NCBI GenBank assembly: GCA_966185765.1
Contig: CBIFVZ010000008.1
Location: 23,302-87,301, forward strand
Direction: 5' to 3'
Source: CBIFVZ01 sp966185765
Lineage (GTDB): Bacteria; Pseudomonadota; Gammaproteobacteria; Enterobacterales; Enterobacteriaceae
DNA length: 64,000 nucleotides
Position numbers and translations under genes: made by a program. Under the pieces are notes generated by a model. The model was not told the DNA's origin, ran no database searches, and was given only the letters and a program-made list of their open reading frames with translations. Of the stretch, positions 8,743-16,625 are shown piece after piece; position 1 is the first letter of the stretch, and every line of letters begins with the position of its first letter.

Positions 8743-10152
8743 TCACTGCGTAGTCTCGGTAAGGTTGGGTTGCGGCTGCTGTGACGTACGACGATAGCTC
8801 GCGCCGGGATGCGGTGCTTCCAGCCTGTCTCCCAGACCGAACAGTTTTTCGCGCAATGTGCCTGGTGCGTAATCCTGCTTATATACCCCGCGTTTTTGTA
8901 GTTCGGGCACCAGCAGCTCGACCACATCGCTGAAGGTCTCGTGAGTCAGTGCATAAGCCAGATTGAAGCCGTCCACGTCGGTTTCTTCCACCCAGCTTTG
9001 TAACTCGTCTGCCACCGTTTGCGCACTACCGACCAGCAGAGGACCAAAGCCGCCTATACCAATCCAGTCGGCCAGGGCGCCAACGGTCCACTGGCGTTCA
9101 GGGTCGGCTGATGAAAAGTTTTCCATTACCGACTGAATGGCGTTGGTATGCTGGTATTTAAGTATCTCGTCGGGCCGGAATTGACCGAAATCCACGCCTG
9201 TCCAGCCTGAGAGCAGCGCCAGCGCGCCTTCGTGACTGATGTACTGGCGATAATCCTGCCATTTGGCCTGAGCGGCTTTGTCGGTGTCCCCCACAATTAC
9301 GGTCTGCATATTAAAAATCAGCACGCTGTATGGGTCTCGTCCGGTTTGCGCGACACGGTGGCGAATATCAGCAACGGTTTTCTTTAGCAGTGCTTTAGAA
9401 GGCGAAGCCACAAACACGCACTCAGCGTGCTGTGCGGCGAATTGTTTGCCGCGGCTTGAGGCTCCCGCCTGGTAAAGTACCGGGGTGCGCTGTGGTGAGG
9501 GTTCGCATAAATGAATACCCGGCACCTGGAAAAACTCGCCCTGGTGATTGATGGGATGGACGCGCGCCGGGTCGGTAAACACGCCACTTTTGCGATCGCG
9601 CAGCACGGCGCCCTCTTCCCAGCTTCCTTCAAGCAGCTTATACACCACCTGTAAATACTCGTCGGCATAATCGTAGCGGGCGTCGTGGCTGGTCTGGGTT
9701 TGCTGGCCAATGTTACGTGCACCGCTTTCCAGATACGAGGTCACGATATTCCAGCCGATTCGGCCTTTTGTGAGATGGTCGAGTGTAGAAAGGCGTCGGG
9801 CGAAGGGATACGGGTGCTCAAATGACAGCGACGCGGTCAGGCCAAATCCCAGATGCTCGGTCACCAGTGCCATAGGGGTAATCAGCGCTAACGGATCGTT
9901 AACCGGCACCTGTGAGGCGCTACGCAGTGCCGCCTCGTTGCTGGCGTTAAAGACATCATAGGTCCCGAGCACGTCGGCGATAAACAGACCATCGAACTTG
10001 CCGCGCTCCAGCAGGCGCGCCAGACTGGTCCAGTACGCCAGATCTTTGTATTGCCAGGAACGGTCACGGGGATGGCGCCATAAACCTGGAGACTGGTGAC
10101 CGACACAGTTCATATCAAAAGCATTCAGACGAATATTACGCTGCGATGACAT
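8743..10152 (-). CDS. LLM-class flavin-dependent monooxygenase, NtaA/SnaA/DszA family
   Basis: 469 aa from the ATG at 10152, which has GGAG eight bases upstream; the longer frame to 10179 lacks a ribosome site. The bacterial-luciferase-like fold is clear: an N-terminal RNIRLNAFDMNCVGHQSPG, GKFDGLFIADVLG, RLSTLDHLTKGRIGWNIVTS, and LYQAGASSRGKQFAA. Relatives use reduced FMN to oxygenate sulfur compounds, chelators or aryl substrates (NtaA, DszA, SoxA, SnaA). It is the last gene of the ssuD operon, 77 bp after the FAD protein. The sulfur context suggests desulfurisation of an organosulfur compound. The exact substrate cannot be told from sequence. No flavin reductase gene is adjacent. Confidence 0.85.
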   Translation of the reverse strand: MSSQRNIRLNAFDMNCVGHQSPGLWRHPRDRSWQYKDLAYWTSLARLLERGKFDGLFIADVLGTYDVFNASNEAALRSASQVPVNDPLALITPMALVTEHLGFGLTASLSFEHPYPFARRLSTLDHLTKGRIGWNIVTSYLESGARNIGQQTQTSHDARYDYADEYLQVVYKLLEGSWEEGAVLRDRKSGVFTDPARVHPINHQGEFFQVPGIHLCEPSPQRTPVLYQAGASSRGKQFAAQHAECVFVASPSKALLKKTVADIRHRVAQTGRDPYSVLIFNMQTVIVGDTDKAAQAKWQDYRQYISHEGALALLSGWTGVDFGQFRPDEILKYQHTNAIQSVMENFSSADPERQWTVGALADWIGIGGFGPLLVGSAQTVADELQSWVEETDVDGFNLAYALTHETFSDVVELLVPELQKRGVYKQDYAPGTLREKLFGLGDRLEAPHPGASYRRTSQQPQPNLTETTQ

Positions 10153-10229
10153 AGGCAAACTCCATCGTACAGGCGGCACGGGATAGCCCGTGTGCGCGAG
10201 GATTGTTGTTATGGTTTTTCAGAAATGAA

Positions 10230-11633
10230 TCAGGGATTGAGCGCGGCGGGACATCCCTCGTGCCGGGCGTTGGCTACATCATGAATGAGCGTCTGCGCCA
10301 GCGTTTCGGCGTGTTCAGCAACTTGCGGCAGCCCCATCAGTTCGCCAAAACGTCCGCGTGCTGCTGGCCCGACAACATACAACCAGGGCACCGTTTGCCC
10401 ATTCGCATCAAGGGCATGAGACTGCGCATCTACTGCAATACCCAGCCCCAGCGCATCGGCGTGCAGGTAACCTTGCCCCGCCAGTTGCGTCAGCAGCCGG
10501 TCGCTTTGTATCAACGCGCCATGATCGGGACCGGTGGCAAGAATAAGCCAGTCAACGTTCAGCGTTTGGGTTGCGCCGTGGCGCAATGCCAGCGTCAGCG
10601 TCAGCCCATTGTCTGTTTCACGGATTGCCTGCAGGCGAGCGGCGGCTACCGCTAACTGCCCGCTGTGTTGCCACCGGGTCAGCACCTCTGCCACCTGTGG
10701 CGCAATGCGGTAACGATGCACGTCCCACCACGGGCGCAGATGGCGTAAAAAACGGCGCTGCTCGTTGAGCGACAGCTGCTGCCAGAGTGTCTGACCACGC
10801 TTGCGAATATCGTCCAGCACCAGTTGCCACGGTGATCCCTGCTGCGCAGCACGGCGAATTTCCTGACGTATGTAACGAAGCCAGGCGCGCACACTCCTTA
10901 GCGGGGCATGCGGTTCAGGCACATATTCCGGTGTTTGCGTGCTGAGATTGCTACGCGGCAGCAATCCACGGCGTGAAAACGCGCTGATGTGACCACGATG
11001 CCCGCGCCGGTGCAGTGTTGCGACCAGATCGGCCATTGTCAGGCCGGTGCCGAGAATGGCGATACGCGCATCAGGCGCTATCATCTCCAGTGCTCCACTG
11101 CGCCACGGGTTAGTAATGACTTTTTTGTGACGTTGTAACGTATTGTCGGCAGTGCCGGGCGCAGGATGACTGATAGCCAGTACCACTCTGTCTGCTTGCA
11201 GGTGCTGACCATGAGCGGTCATAATGTATCCATTGCGCCAGTCTACGGCATGGTCCTGGATGTGTGTCAGCCGTGATGCATTCTGGCGCTGTGCCTGGGC
11301 GAGTTTTTCTTGCACGTAGCGGGCAAACGCACCGCGCTGGGGGTAAACGCTGCCGTCGCTGGCAGTGGCGGCGGCATCTTCTTTGATTAGCGGTGATGCC
11401 CGATACCAGCGGTCAAACTCGCCTTCTTCGGCCGCAGTGAGTTGCATCCGGCTGGCCGGAACATTGATGCGGTGCGCAGGGTCATTGGTGCCGTACGCCA
11501 CACCCTGTGCGAGCTGTGCTCGTGGCTCGACAAGCGTGATATGCCAGTCTTCAGGCCCGTGGCGCAACAGGTTCCACGCCAGCGCCGTACCGCTGAACCC
11601 GCCGCCAATAATGACAATGTGTTGTGCCGTCAT
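10230..11633 (-). CDS. FAD/NAD(P)-binding oxidoreductase of sulfonate operon
   Basis: 467 aa. The N-terminus has a Rossmann FAD-binding motif (IVIIGGGFSGTALAWNLL), followed by a YGTNDPAHRINVPASRM segment typical of the FAD-NAD(P)-binding (HI0933/YdhS-like) group. A second dinucleotide motif is at ARIAILGTGLTMAD, and a C-terminal PWLYVVGPAARGRFGE segment follows. A good ribosome site (GAGGAG) precedes the ATG at 11633, 18 bp after the ssuD stop. Because the operon lacks ssuE, this protein might supply reduced flavin or act on the monooxygenase product; that is inference. A hydroxylase or lysine/ornithine-monooxygenase-like role is an alternative. Confidence 0.75.
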   Translation of the reverse strand: MTAQHIVIIGGGFSGTALAWNLLRHGPEDWHITLVEPRAQLAQGVAYGTNDPAHRINVPASRMQLTAAEEGEFDRWYRASPLIKEDAAATASDGSVYPQRGAFARYVQEKLAQAQRQNASRLTHIQDHAVDWRNGYIMTAHGQHLQADRVVLAISHPAPGTADNTLQRHKKVITNPWRSGALEMIAPDARIAILGTGLTMADLVATLHRRGHRGHISAFSRRGLLPRSNLSTQTPEYVPEPHAPLRSVRAWLRYIRQEIRRAAQQGSPWQLVLDDIRKRGQTLWQQLSLNEQRRFLRHLRPWWDVHRYRIAPQVAEVLTRWQHSGQLAVAAARLQAIRETDNGLTLTLALRHGATQTLNVDWLILATGPDHGALIQSDRLLTQLAGQGYLHADALGLGIAVDAQSHALDANGQTVPWLYVVGPAARGRFGELMGLPQVAEHAETLAQTLIHDVANARHEGCPAALNP

Positions 11634-11651
11634 GGGGCAACTCCTCTGCGT

Positions 11652-12824
11652 TCAGCCTGCGCTGGTGTGCCTGGTCGGGCGGCGATCGTTGCCAATGGTT
11701 TCGCCAAACGGGCCGGTATTGACCGTGCGCTGTGCCTGGTCGGCGCGTCCGGCCAGCGGCAGCAGTGGCATGACCAGCTCGGCAAAACGGTGCGCCTCTT
11801 CCAGGTGCGGGTAACCGGAGAAAATAAAGTTCTCGATCCCCAGTGCCTGATATTCACGAATGCGCTCGGCCACCTGCTGAGGGCTGCCTACCAGCGCCGT
11901 GCCTGCACCGCCGCGCACCAGCCCGACGCCCGCCCACAGGTTTGGGGCAATACGCAGGTTGTCGCGTGAACCGCCGTGCAGCGCGCTCATCCTCGCCTGA
12001 CCTGCGGAGTCCATACGTGAGAAAATGGCCTGCGCACTGGCGATAGTGTCATCATCAAGATGGGAAATGAGCCGTTCTGCCGCCGTCCAGGCTTCATCTT
12101 CCGTTTCACGCACAATAACGTGCAGACGAATGCCAAACGTAACCTGGCGTCCCACCGCCTGCGCCCGTTCACGCACGGCATTTATCTTCTCGCGCACCTG
12201 CTCAGGTGGTTCACCCCATGTCAGATAGGTATCAACCTGTCCGGCGGCAACGTCCAGCGCCGCATCTGAGGAGCCGCCAAAGTAGAGCGGTGGTCCGTCC
12301 TGCTGTACCGGCGGGAACAGGAGTTCTGCCCCTTCCACCCGCAGATGTTCGCCCTGATAGTCCACCTTTTCACCGCGCATCAGTCGCGAATAGATATCGA
12401 GAAATTCGCGCGTGACCTGGTAGCGCTCTGTGTGGCTCAGGAAGATTCCGTCGCCTTTGTTCTCAACCGGGTCGCCACCGGTGACCACGTTAATCAAAAG
12501 CCGTCCTTGTGAGAGCCGGTCGAGTGTGGCGGCCATACGTGCAGCCAGTGTGGGCGGTTGCAGTCCGGGGCGCACTGCCACCAGGTAGCGCAGATTACGC
12601 GTTAACGGAGCCAGCGCTGAGGCAACCAGCCATGAATCCTCGCAGCTTTTACCGGTAGGGATCAGCACGCCGTAATACCCAAGGCTGTCGGCGGCGACAG
12701 CGACCTGTTGCAGATAAGGCAGGTCGACCGCGCGCCCACCCTGGCTGGTACCGAGATAACGGCCATCGCCATGCGTGGGCAGAAACCAAAAAATGTTGAG
12801 TGCGTCCTGGGCGTTTTTTTGCAT
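11652..12824 (-). CDS. ssuD: FMNH2-dependent alkanesulfonate monooxygenase
   Basis: 390 aa (E. coli SsuD is 381 aa). It converts alkanesulfonates to aldehyde plus sulfite using reduced FMN. Family features are plain: NIFWFLPTHGDGRYLG at the N-terminus, YLVAVRPGLQPP, DRLSQGRLLINVVTGGDP, LYFGGSSDAA, DTYLTWGEPPEQV and FIFSGYPHLEEA. It is the first gene of a three-gene minus-strand operon, about 70 bp downstream of a near-consensus sigma-54 promoter. Unlike E. coli ssuEADCB, no ssuE, ssuA, ssuB or ssuC is attached. The C-terminal ~20 residues (rich in R, T and G) are unlike E. coli SsuD. Confidence 0.95.
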   Translation of the reverse strand: MQKNAQDALNIFWFLPTHGDGRYLGTSQGGRAVDLPYLQQVAVAADSLGYYGVLIPTGKSCEDSWLVASALAPLTRNLRYLVAVRPGLQPPTLAARMAATLDRLSQGRLLINVVTGGDPVENKGDGIFLSHTERYQVTREFLDIYSRLMRGEKVDYQGEHLRVEGAELLFPPVQQDGPPLYFGGSSDAALDVAAGQVDTYLTWGEPPEQVREKINAVRERAQAVGRQVTFGIRLHVIVRETEDEAWTAAERLISHLDDDTIASAQAIFSRMDSAGQARMSALHGGSRDNLRIAPNLWAGVGLVRGGAGTALVGSPQQVAERIREYQALGIENFIFSGYPHLEEAHRFAELVMPLLPLAGRADQAQRTVNTGPFGETIGNDRRPTRHTSAG

Positions 12825-12893
12825 TTGCGTTTTCCTATATAACGTTAGTCGTATTTTTTCGTTAGAAAATACCGCTTTGGTTATAAGTGCTAA

Positions 12894-12910
12894 AGCAGAA
12901 TTCGTGCCAG
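12894..12910 (-). promoter_or_regulatory. Sigma-54 (RpoN) promoter of ssuD operon
   Basis: The minus strand reads CTGGCACGAATTCTGCT. It matches the RpoN consensus YTGGCACGrNNNTTGCW at every fixed position except the first T of the -12 block. The predicted start of transcription is near 12883, leaving a leader of about 60 nt before the ssuD ATG. The divergent gene encodes a sigma-54 activator, which makes this assignment strong. Confidence 0.85.
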
Positions 12911-12974
12911 GTTTTTTATTATCATTAATCTCTTATTATTCAGTGGGTTGCTTGTTTAGGCGAGGCGTAAGTAC

Positions 12975-12990
12975 TGTTGCAAATGCAACA
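12975..12990. promoter_or_regulatory. Enhancer-type palindrome 1 (predicted activator site)
   Basis: TGTTGCAAATGCAACA is a perfect dyad with 7-bp arms and a 2-bp centre, about 65 bp upstream of the -24 element. It is placed as an upstream activating sequence for the divergent Fis-type HTH regulator. A second, similar site lies 31 bp away (three helical turns). Confidence 0.7.
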
Positions 12991-13005
12991 CCTGCCTGCG
13001 TGGCG

Positions 13006-13021
13006 TGATGCATTTGCAGCA
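13006..13021. promoter_or_regulatory. Enhancer-type palindrome 2 (predicted activator site)
   Basis: TGATGCATTTGCAGCA has the same TGnnGCA-N2-TGCnnCA plan as palindrome 1, with one mismatch between the arms. Its centre is 31 bp from that of palindrome 1, so both face the same side of the helix. It lies 78 bp before the regulator start, so autoregulation is possible. Confidence 0.65.
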
Positions 13022-13098
13022 GTGGCTGGCGTTTTTCCCTCTCGCCTGCGCAGATGGGGCGCGTTACTGTGCGCAAAACGCTATCAGAGGAGATGCCT

Positions 13099-14994
13099 GT
13101 GTCCTGGTCCGAACCTGTTCTTATCGATCCCGCCTCGCTGGCGTTTAAAAGTGAACTCGACAGACTGGCGCCTACTGATGCGACGGTGCTTATTATTGGT
13201 GAAACGGGTACGGGTAAAGAGGTGGTAGCGCGCTATCTGCATCACCACAGTAAACGTAGCCAACAGCCGTTTGTGGCTGTGAACTGTGGTGCGCTAACGC
13301 AGACGCTGGCGGAGTCAGAGTTGTTTGGCCATGAAAAAGGCGCGTTTACCGGCGCCAGTGAGCGCCATCAGGGCTGGTTTGAGGCGGCCGAAGGCGGCAC
13401 GCTGTTGCTTGATGAAATTGGCGAGTTAAGTATGGCGTTACAAGTGAAACTGCTACGCGTATTGCAGGAGCGTGAAGTGACCCGCGTAGGCTCACGTCGG
13501 CCGGTTAAAACCAATGTGCGCGTGGTGGCCGCGACCAACGTCGACCTGATGGCAGCGATTCGCGAACGCCGTTTTCGCGAAGACCTGTTTTACCGCCTTA
13601 ATGTGGCGACGGTAACGTTGCCGCCGCTGCGCCAGCGCCAGCAGGATATTCCGCTGTTGGCAGAACATTTTCTTACGCTCTATGCGCGGCGGCTCGGGCG
13701 TACTGCACTGCGTCTGAGTGATGAGGCCCTCAGGGCGCTGTGTGATTATCACTGGCCCGGTAACATCCGCGAGCTGGAAAATACGCTGCATAACGCGGTT
13801 CTGCTGAGCCAATCGACGTTGATTGAACCCGGGCAATTACGCCTTAACCCGACAAGAACGTCCCCGGTCGCAAGCGCAGGTCAGCTTGACGATATGGTGC
13901 GCCAGCACTTGCAGACAAATCAGACGCCGGATGTCTCGCTGTATCAACAGATGATGGATTCCCTGGTGCGTAATGCCTTCGATCTCAGCAGAGGCAATCA
14001 ACAACACGCTGCAGCCCTGCTTGGTGTTAGTCGTAATACACTGCGCACCCACCTGGGAAGGCTCGGCATTGTCAGGCCACGGCGCAGCCTGGCGGGGACC
14101 AATACGGCGCTGATGCCTTCCGGCGTAGCGGAGCGGGAACTGCGTATTGGCTATCAGAAGTTTGGTAATCTCGGCGTGCTCAAGGCGCGCCGGTTGCTGG
14201 AAACACAATTTGCGGGCCTGGGAGTGAACGTGTTGTGGAGTGAGTTTCCCGCCGGGCCACAGTTGCTGTACGCGCTGGATAATAATGAAATTGATTTTGG
14301 TACCACCGGTGAAGTACCGCCCTTATTTGCTCAGGCGACAAACAGCCCGCTGCGCTACGTCGCCTGGGAGCCTGCCGCCCCGCAAAGCGTTGCAGTAGTC
14401 GTCGCGAAGGATAGCCCGGTGCGTGAACTTGCTGATTTAAAAGGCAAGCGTATTGCGGTGAACAAAGGCTCTAATGTTCACTATTTGCTGTTACAACTGC
14501 TGGATGAAGTCGGGTTGGGGTTACGTGACGTGCGCATTGTGTACGCCCCACCCCGAACGCCGCTGACGCCAGGTGATTTTATGTCGGTGGATGCGTGGAT
14601 GCTGTGGGACCCGCTGTTGAGTGACGCCGAGCGCAGCGGTGGATTGCGCGTGCTGGCCGATGGTGTCGGACGGGTCAATAATCATCAGTTTTACCTGGCG
14701 CATCAGGATTTTTTACAACGCGCGCCGGATATGCTGGATTCACTGATGCGCGCCCTCTCACAAACCGGGAGTTATATTGACTGCCATCGGCGTGAGGCCG
14801 CCTGTCTGCTCGCAGACGAGTTGGGTCTTACGCCGGAAACCATGCAGCGTGCCCTGGCGCGCCGTAGTCATCATGCGCAGGCAATGAATCTTTCTATCGT
14901 GCGCGAGCAACAGAAAATTGCCGACCGTTTTTATGCCCTGGGCGTGCTGCCGCGCCCGGTACAGGTACGCGACGCTGTCTGGCAACCTGCGTAG
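13099..14994 (+). CDS. Sigma-54-dependent activator fused to SsuA-like sulfonate-binding domain
   Basis: 631 aa from the GTG at 13099, which has AGAGGAG six bases upstream (an in-frame ATG at 13093 abuts it with no spacing). There is no N-terminal receiver, GAF or PAS domain. The AAA+ domain comes first: Walker A GETGTGKE near residue 34, GAFTGA near 81-86 (sigma-54 contact), Walker B LLLDE near 102, and WPGNIRELENTLHNAV. A Fis-type HTH follows (HAAALLGVSRNTLRTHLGRL). From about residue 345 to the end it is a complete SsuA/NrtT-like periplasmic-binding-protein fold without signal peptide: IGYQKFGNLG, SEFPAGPQLLYAL, IDFGTTGEVPPLFAQA, LKGKRIAVNKGS, DAWMLWDP. These match the exported SsuA encoded at 18263. 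It is therefore probably a one-component cytoplasmic sensor that binds a sulfonate and activates the divergent ssuD operon. Confidence 0.9.
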   Translation: MSWSEPVLIDPASLAFKSELDRLAPTDATVLIIGETGTGKEVVARYLHHHSKRSQQPFVAVNCGALTQTLAESELFGHEKGAFTGASERHQGWFEAAEGGTLLLDEIGELSMALQVKLLRVLQEREVTRVGSRRPVKTNVRVVAATNVDLMAAIRERRFREDLFYRLNVATVTLPPLRQRQQDIPLLAEHFLTLYARRLGRTALRLSDEALRALCDYHWPGNIRELENTLHNAVLLSQSTLIEPGQLRLNPTRTSPVASAGQLDDMVRQHLQTNQTPDVSLYQQMMDSLVRNAFDLSRGNQQHAAALLGVSRNTLRTHLGRLGIVRPRRSLAGTNTALMPSGVAERELRIGYQKFGNLGVLKARRLLETQFAGLGVNVLWSEFPAGPQLLYALDNNEIDFGTTGEVPPLFAQATNSPLRYVAWEPAAPQSVAVVVAKDSPVRELADLKGKRIAVNKGSNVHYLLLQLLDEVGLGLRDVRIVYAPPRTPLTPGDFMSVDAWMLWDPLLSDAERSGGLRVLADGVGRVNNHQFYLAHQDFLQRAPDMLDSLMRALSQTGSYIDCHRREAACLLADELGLTPETMQRALARRSHHAQAMNLSIVREQQKIADRFYALGVLPRPVQVRDAVWQPA

Positions 14995-15216
14995 TGTTAT
15001 TGTGCGAGTATGGTTGCGGTGAAAAATAACGCCTTCATCAGCCATGTTGAGCAGTGATTTCTTTCTGCCTGCATCAGGTGCAGTTCATGGCGTTACAGGT
15101 AACCAGGCATGCCAGCGTTGAGCGCCTGATGGATCCACGCTGGTCAAGAGAACGAGAGAAGGTATCCAGTTCGGAGGGGAAAGCGTCAGCGACAAAATCC
15201 ATATCATGTTCAGACA
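14995..15216. other. Intergenic region after the sigma-54 regulator
   Basis: No recognisable gene. A 47-codon minus frame (15074-15217, starting MSEHDMDF) lacks a good ribosome site and starts within the terminator of the microcin-like gene, so I do not call it. No T-run terminator is evident for the regulator gene. Confidence 0.4.
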
Positions 15217-15251
15217 TAAAAATCCGGATTCAGAGAGGCTGAACCCGGATT
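15217..15251 (-). terminator. Rho-independent terminator of microcin-like gene
   Basis: On the minus strand a two-part stem (AATCCGG with TTCAG below, closing with CTGAA and CCGGATT) surrounds a 5-nt loop and is followed by TTTTTAT. It lies about 75 bp past the stop of the gene at 15325 and indicates a short monocistronic transcript. Confidence 0.75.
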
Positions 15252-15324
15252 GTCTCTTACTGACAGGATCGTTCAAGTGCTCTTAAACGATCGGCATTAC
15301 CCCATACAGGAGGGCTTTTAACAC

Positions 15325-15552
15325 TCAGAAGGTGTATGAAATACTTACTCCAACACCACCTTTTATCGGATTAACTCCAAACCCAAACCCAAAACCAGTT
15401 GACGGGCTGGTCTGGTATCCGATGCCTAAATAGCCATTGCCACTATTGTATGTACCGAATCCACCAAGCCCTTCGATTGGCATAATTGACATCACTGGGA
15501 GGGGTTTAGCACCACTTACGCGTACAATTTCTTCCGTGTTAAGTTCTTTCAT
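15325..15552 (-). CDS. Microcin-like small peptide with double-glycine-type leader
   Basis: 75 aa. The first 15 residues, MKELNTEEIVRVSGA, have the form of class II microcin/bacteriocin leaders (compare the colicin V leader MRTLTLNELDSVSGG), which are cut by C39-peptidase ABC exporters after GG or GA. The predicted core of about 60 aa has no Cys and is rich in Gly and aromatic residues (GYLGIGYQ, GFGFGFGVNP, GVGVSISYTF). A good ribosome site (AGAGGTCAGG) precedes the ATG and a terminator follows. No immunity gene or C39 exporter is adjacent, so it would need an exporter elsewhere in the genome. Alternatives are a Gly-rich secreted peptide of other function. Confidence 0.65.
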   Translation of the reverse strand: MKELNTEEIVRVSGAKPLPVMSIMPIEGLGGFGTYNSGNGYLGIGYQTSPSTGFGFGFGVNPIKGGVGVSISYTF

Positions 15553-15896
15553 CCTGACCTCTCGTAAAATCCGCTAGATTTGCGTGGTTAAAGCAATATA
15601 AATCTAACATTTGCTCATTTTTTTTTACAATGACTCATTCATATTTATGAGAGTTGCTTCACAAGGCCACACCTTAGCGCTAATGCTGGTCACTCAAGGA
15701 AATGAGGTTCGATAATTCGAGCCTTCAATGAAGTAGAACAGGACTGGACCCCTGATTCCTTCGTTTTCCTTGTCAGCATAATGATGAGTTTATATTCATT
15801 AAAACGCTTAAGTGACGGGCATTAAGCCCGTCGGGCTGGCCTTTTAATATGTTGCAATGATCTTAGCGAAACCAACAAGATCGGTGCGCTGTGTTT
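15553..15896. other. Intergenic region between microcin-like gene and methyltransferase
   Basis: 344 bp holding the promoter region of the microcin-like gene (AT-rich near 15590-15650) and the hairpin at 15814-15832. I see no gene here. Confidence 0.4.
15814..15832. terminator. Hairpin after methyltransferase gene
   Basis: GACGGGC-ATTAA-GCCCGTC is a perfect 7-bp stem 65 bp past the stop of the yjhX-methyltransferase unit. It is probably its terminator, although the T-run is poor. Confidence 0.5.
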
Positions 15897-16610
15897 CTAC
15901 ACTTTGCGCCCAACAAGCTGGATGATATTGAAATACTCTCCCGCACCAGCCTCCATAATGGGGACCATCATTTCCTGTGCCATCTCACATTCCATAAAAT
16001 CAGCCCAGGCCTGTTGGCAGGTGTCCATTTCACGCAGCTGGGTTATCTCAATACCAGGCTCTTTTTTCCATAAGGCTTCCCACCAGCTACAGGAGTAGAA
16101 ATACCAGTCCGGCGTCCAGAACGGTTTCACTACCTCAGGTAAATGTCCTTCGGTGTAGTCGCCTGTAAATCCTGGAACGGCCACAGCAATCAGCCCGTCT
16201 GTTTTCACAAACGGCAGCAGTTTGGCCAGCATCGTGTCGTTGCCTCCAAAGTATTGATAGGCATCCACGCTCACTATCATATCGAAGTAGTCATGCGCAA
16301 ACGGGATCTCTTTAGTGGCATCGACCAGTAGGGGAATAATTTTCCCGTCCAGCCCCAGGTTTGCGAAGCGCTGCGCATTCTCTGTCGGTGGGATCCACAG
16401 GTCAGCGGCAAATACCGTCACATCATATTTCTGCGCCAGCAGGATGGAGGAAATCCCCGTTCCGCAGCCCAGATCAAGCACACGCATGCCAGGTTTGACA
16501 GGCAGCATATCAACCATTTCTTCCATAATACGCATTGCGTTGGGTCCCATCATGGTCTCCAGAAGGAAAGCTTTGTCATAACTATCGGTAAAAGGTGTTT
16601 TCATCGTCAT
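15897..16610 (-). CDS. Class I SAM-dependent methyltransferase, YjhX-linked
   Basis: 237 aa. The SAM-binding motif I is VLDLGCGTGISSILLAQ (about residues 45-61), motif II contains FAADLW, and FDMIVSVDAYQYFG follows as motif IV. There is no signal peptide. The substrate is unknown; the overall shape resembles small-molecule or lipid methyltransferases. It starts 15 bp after yjhX on the same strand and shares its transcript. In E. coli the gene next to yjhX is yjhQ, an acetyltransferase-type antitoxin, so here a methyltransferase takes that place. Confidence 0.8.
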   Translation of the reverse strand: MTMKTPFTDSYDKAFLLETMMGPNAMRIMEEMVDMLPVKPGMRVLDLGCGTGISSILLAQKYDVTVFAADLWIPPTENAQRFANLGLDGKIIPLLVDATKEIPFAHDYFDMIVSVDAYQYFGGNDTMLAKLLPFVKTDGLIAVAVPGFTGDYTEGHLPEVVKPFWTPDWYFYSCSWWEALWKKEPGIEITQLREMDTCQQAWADFMECEMAQEMMVPIMEAGAGEYFNIIQLVGRKV

Positions 16611-16625
16611 TGTTTTTACCTGTTC

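Noticed and set aside
12975..13021. MerR- or LysR-type operator
   Set aside because: The sites lie beyond a sigma-54 promoter and beside a sigma-54 activator gene, so enhancer sites explain them better.
15074..15217. 47-codon minus frame starting MSEHDMDF
   Set aside because: It starts inside the terminator of the microcin-like gene and lacks a ribosome site; no family recognised.
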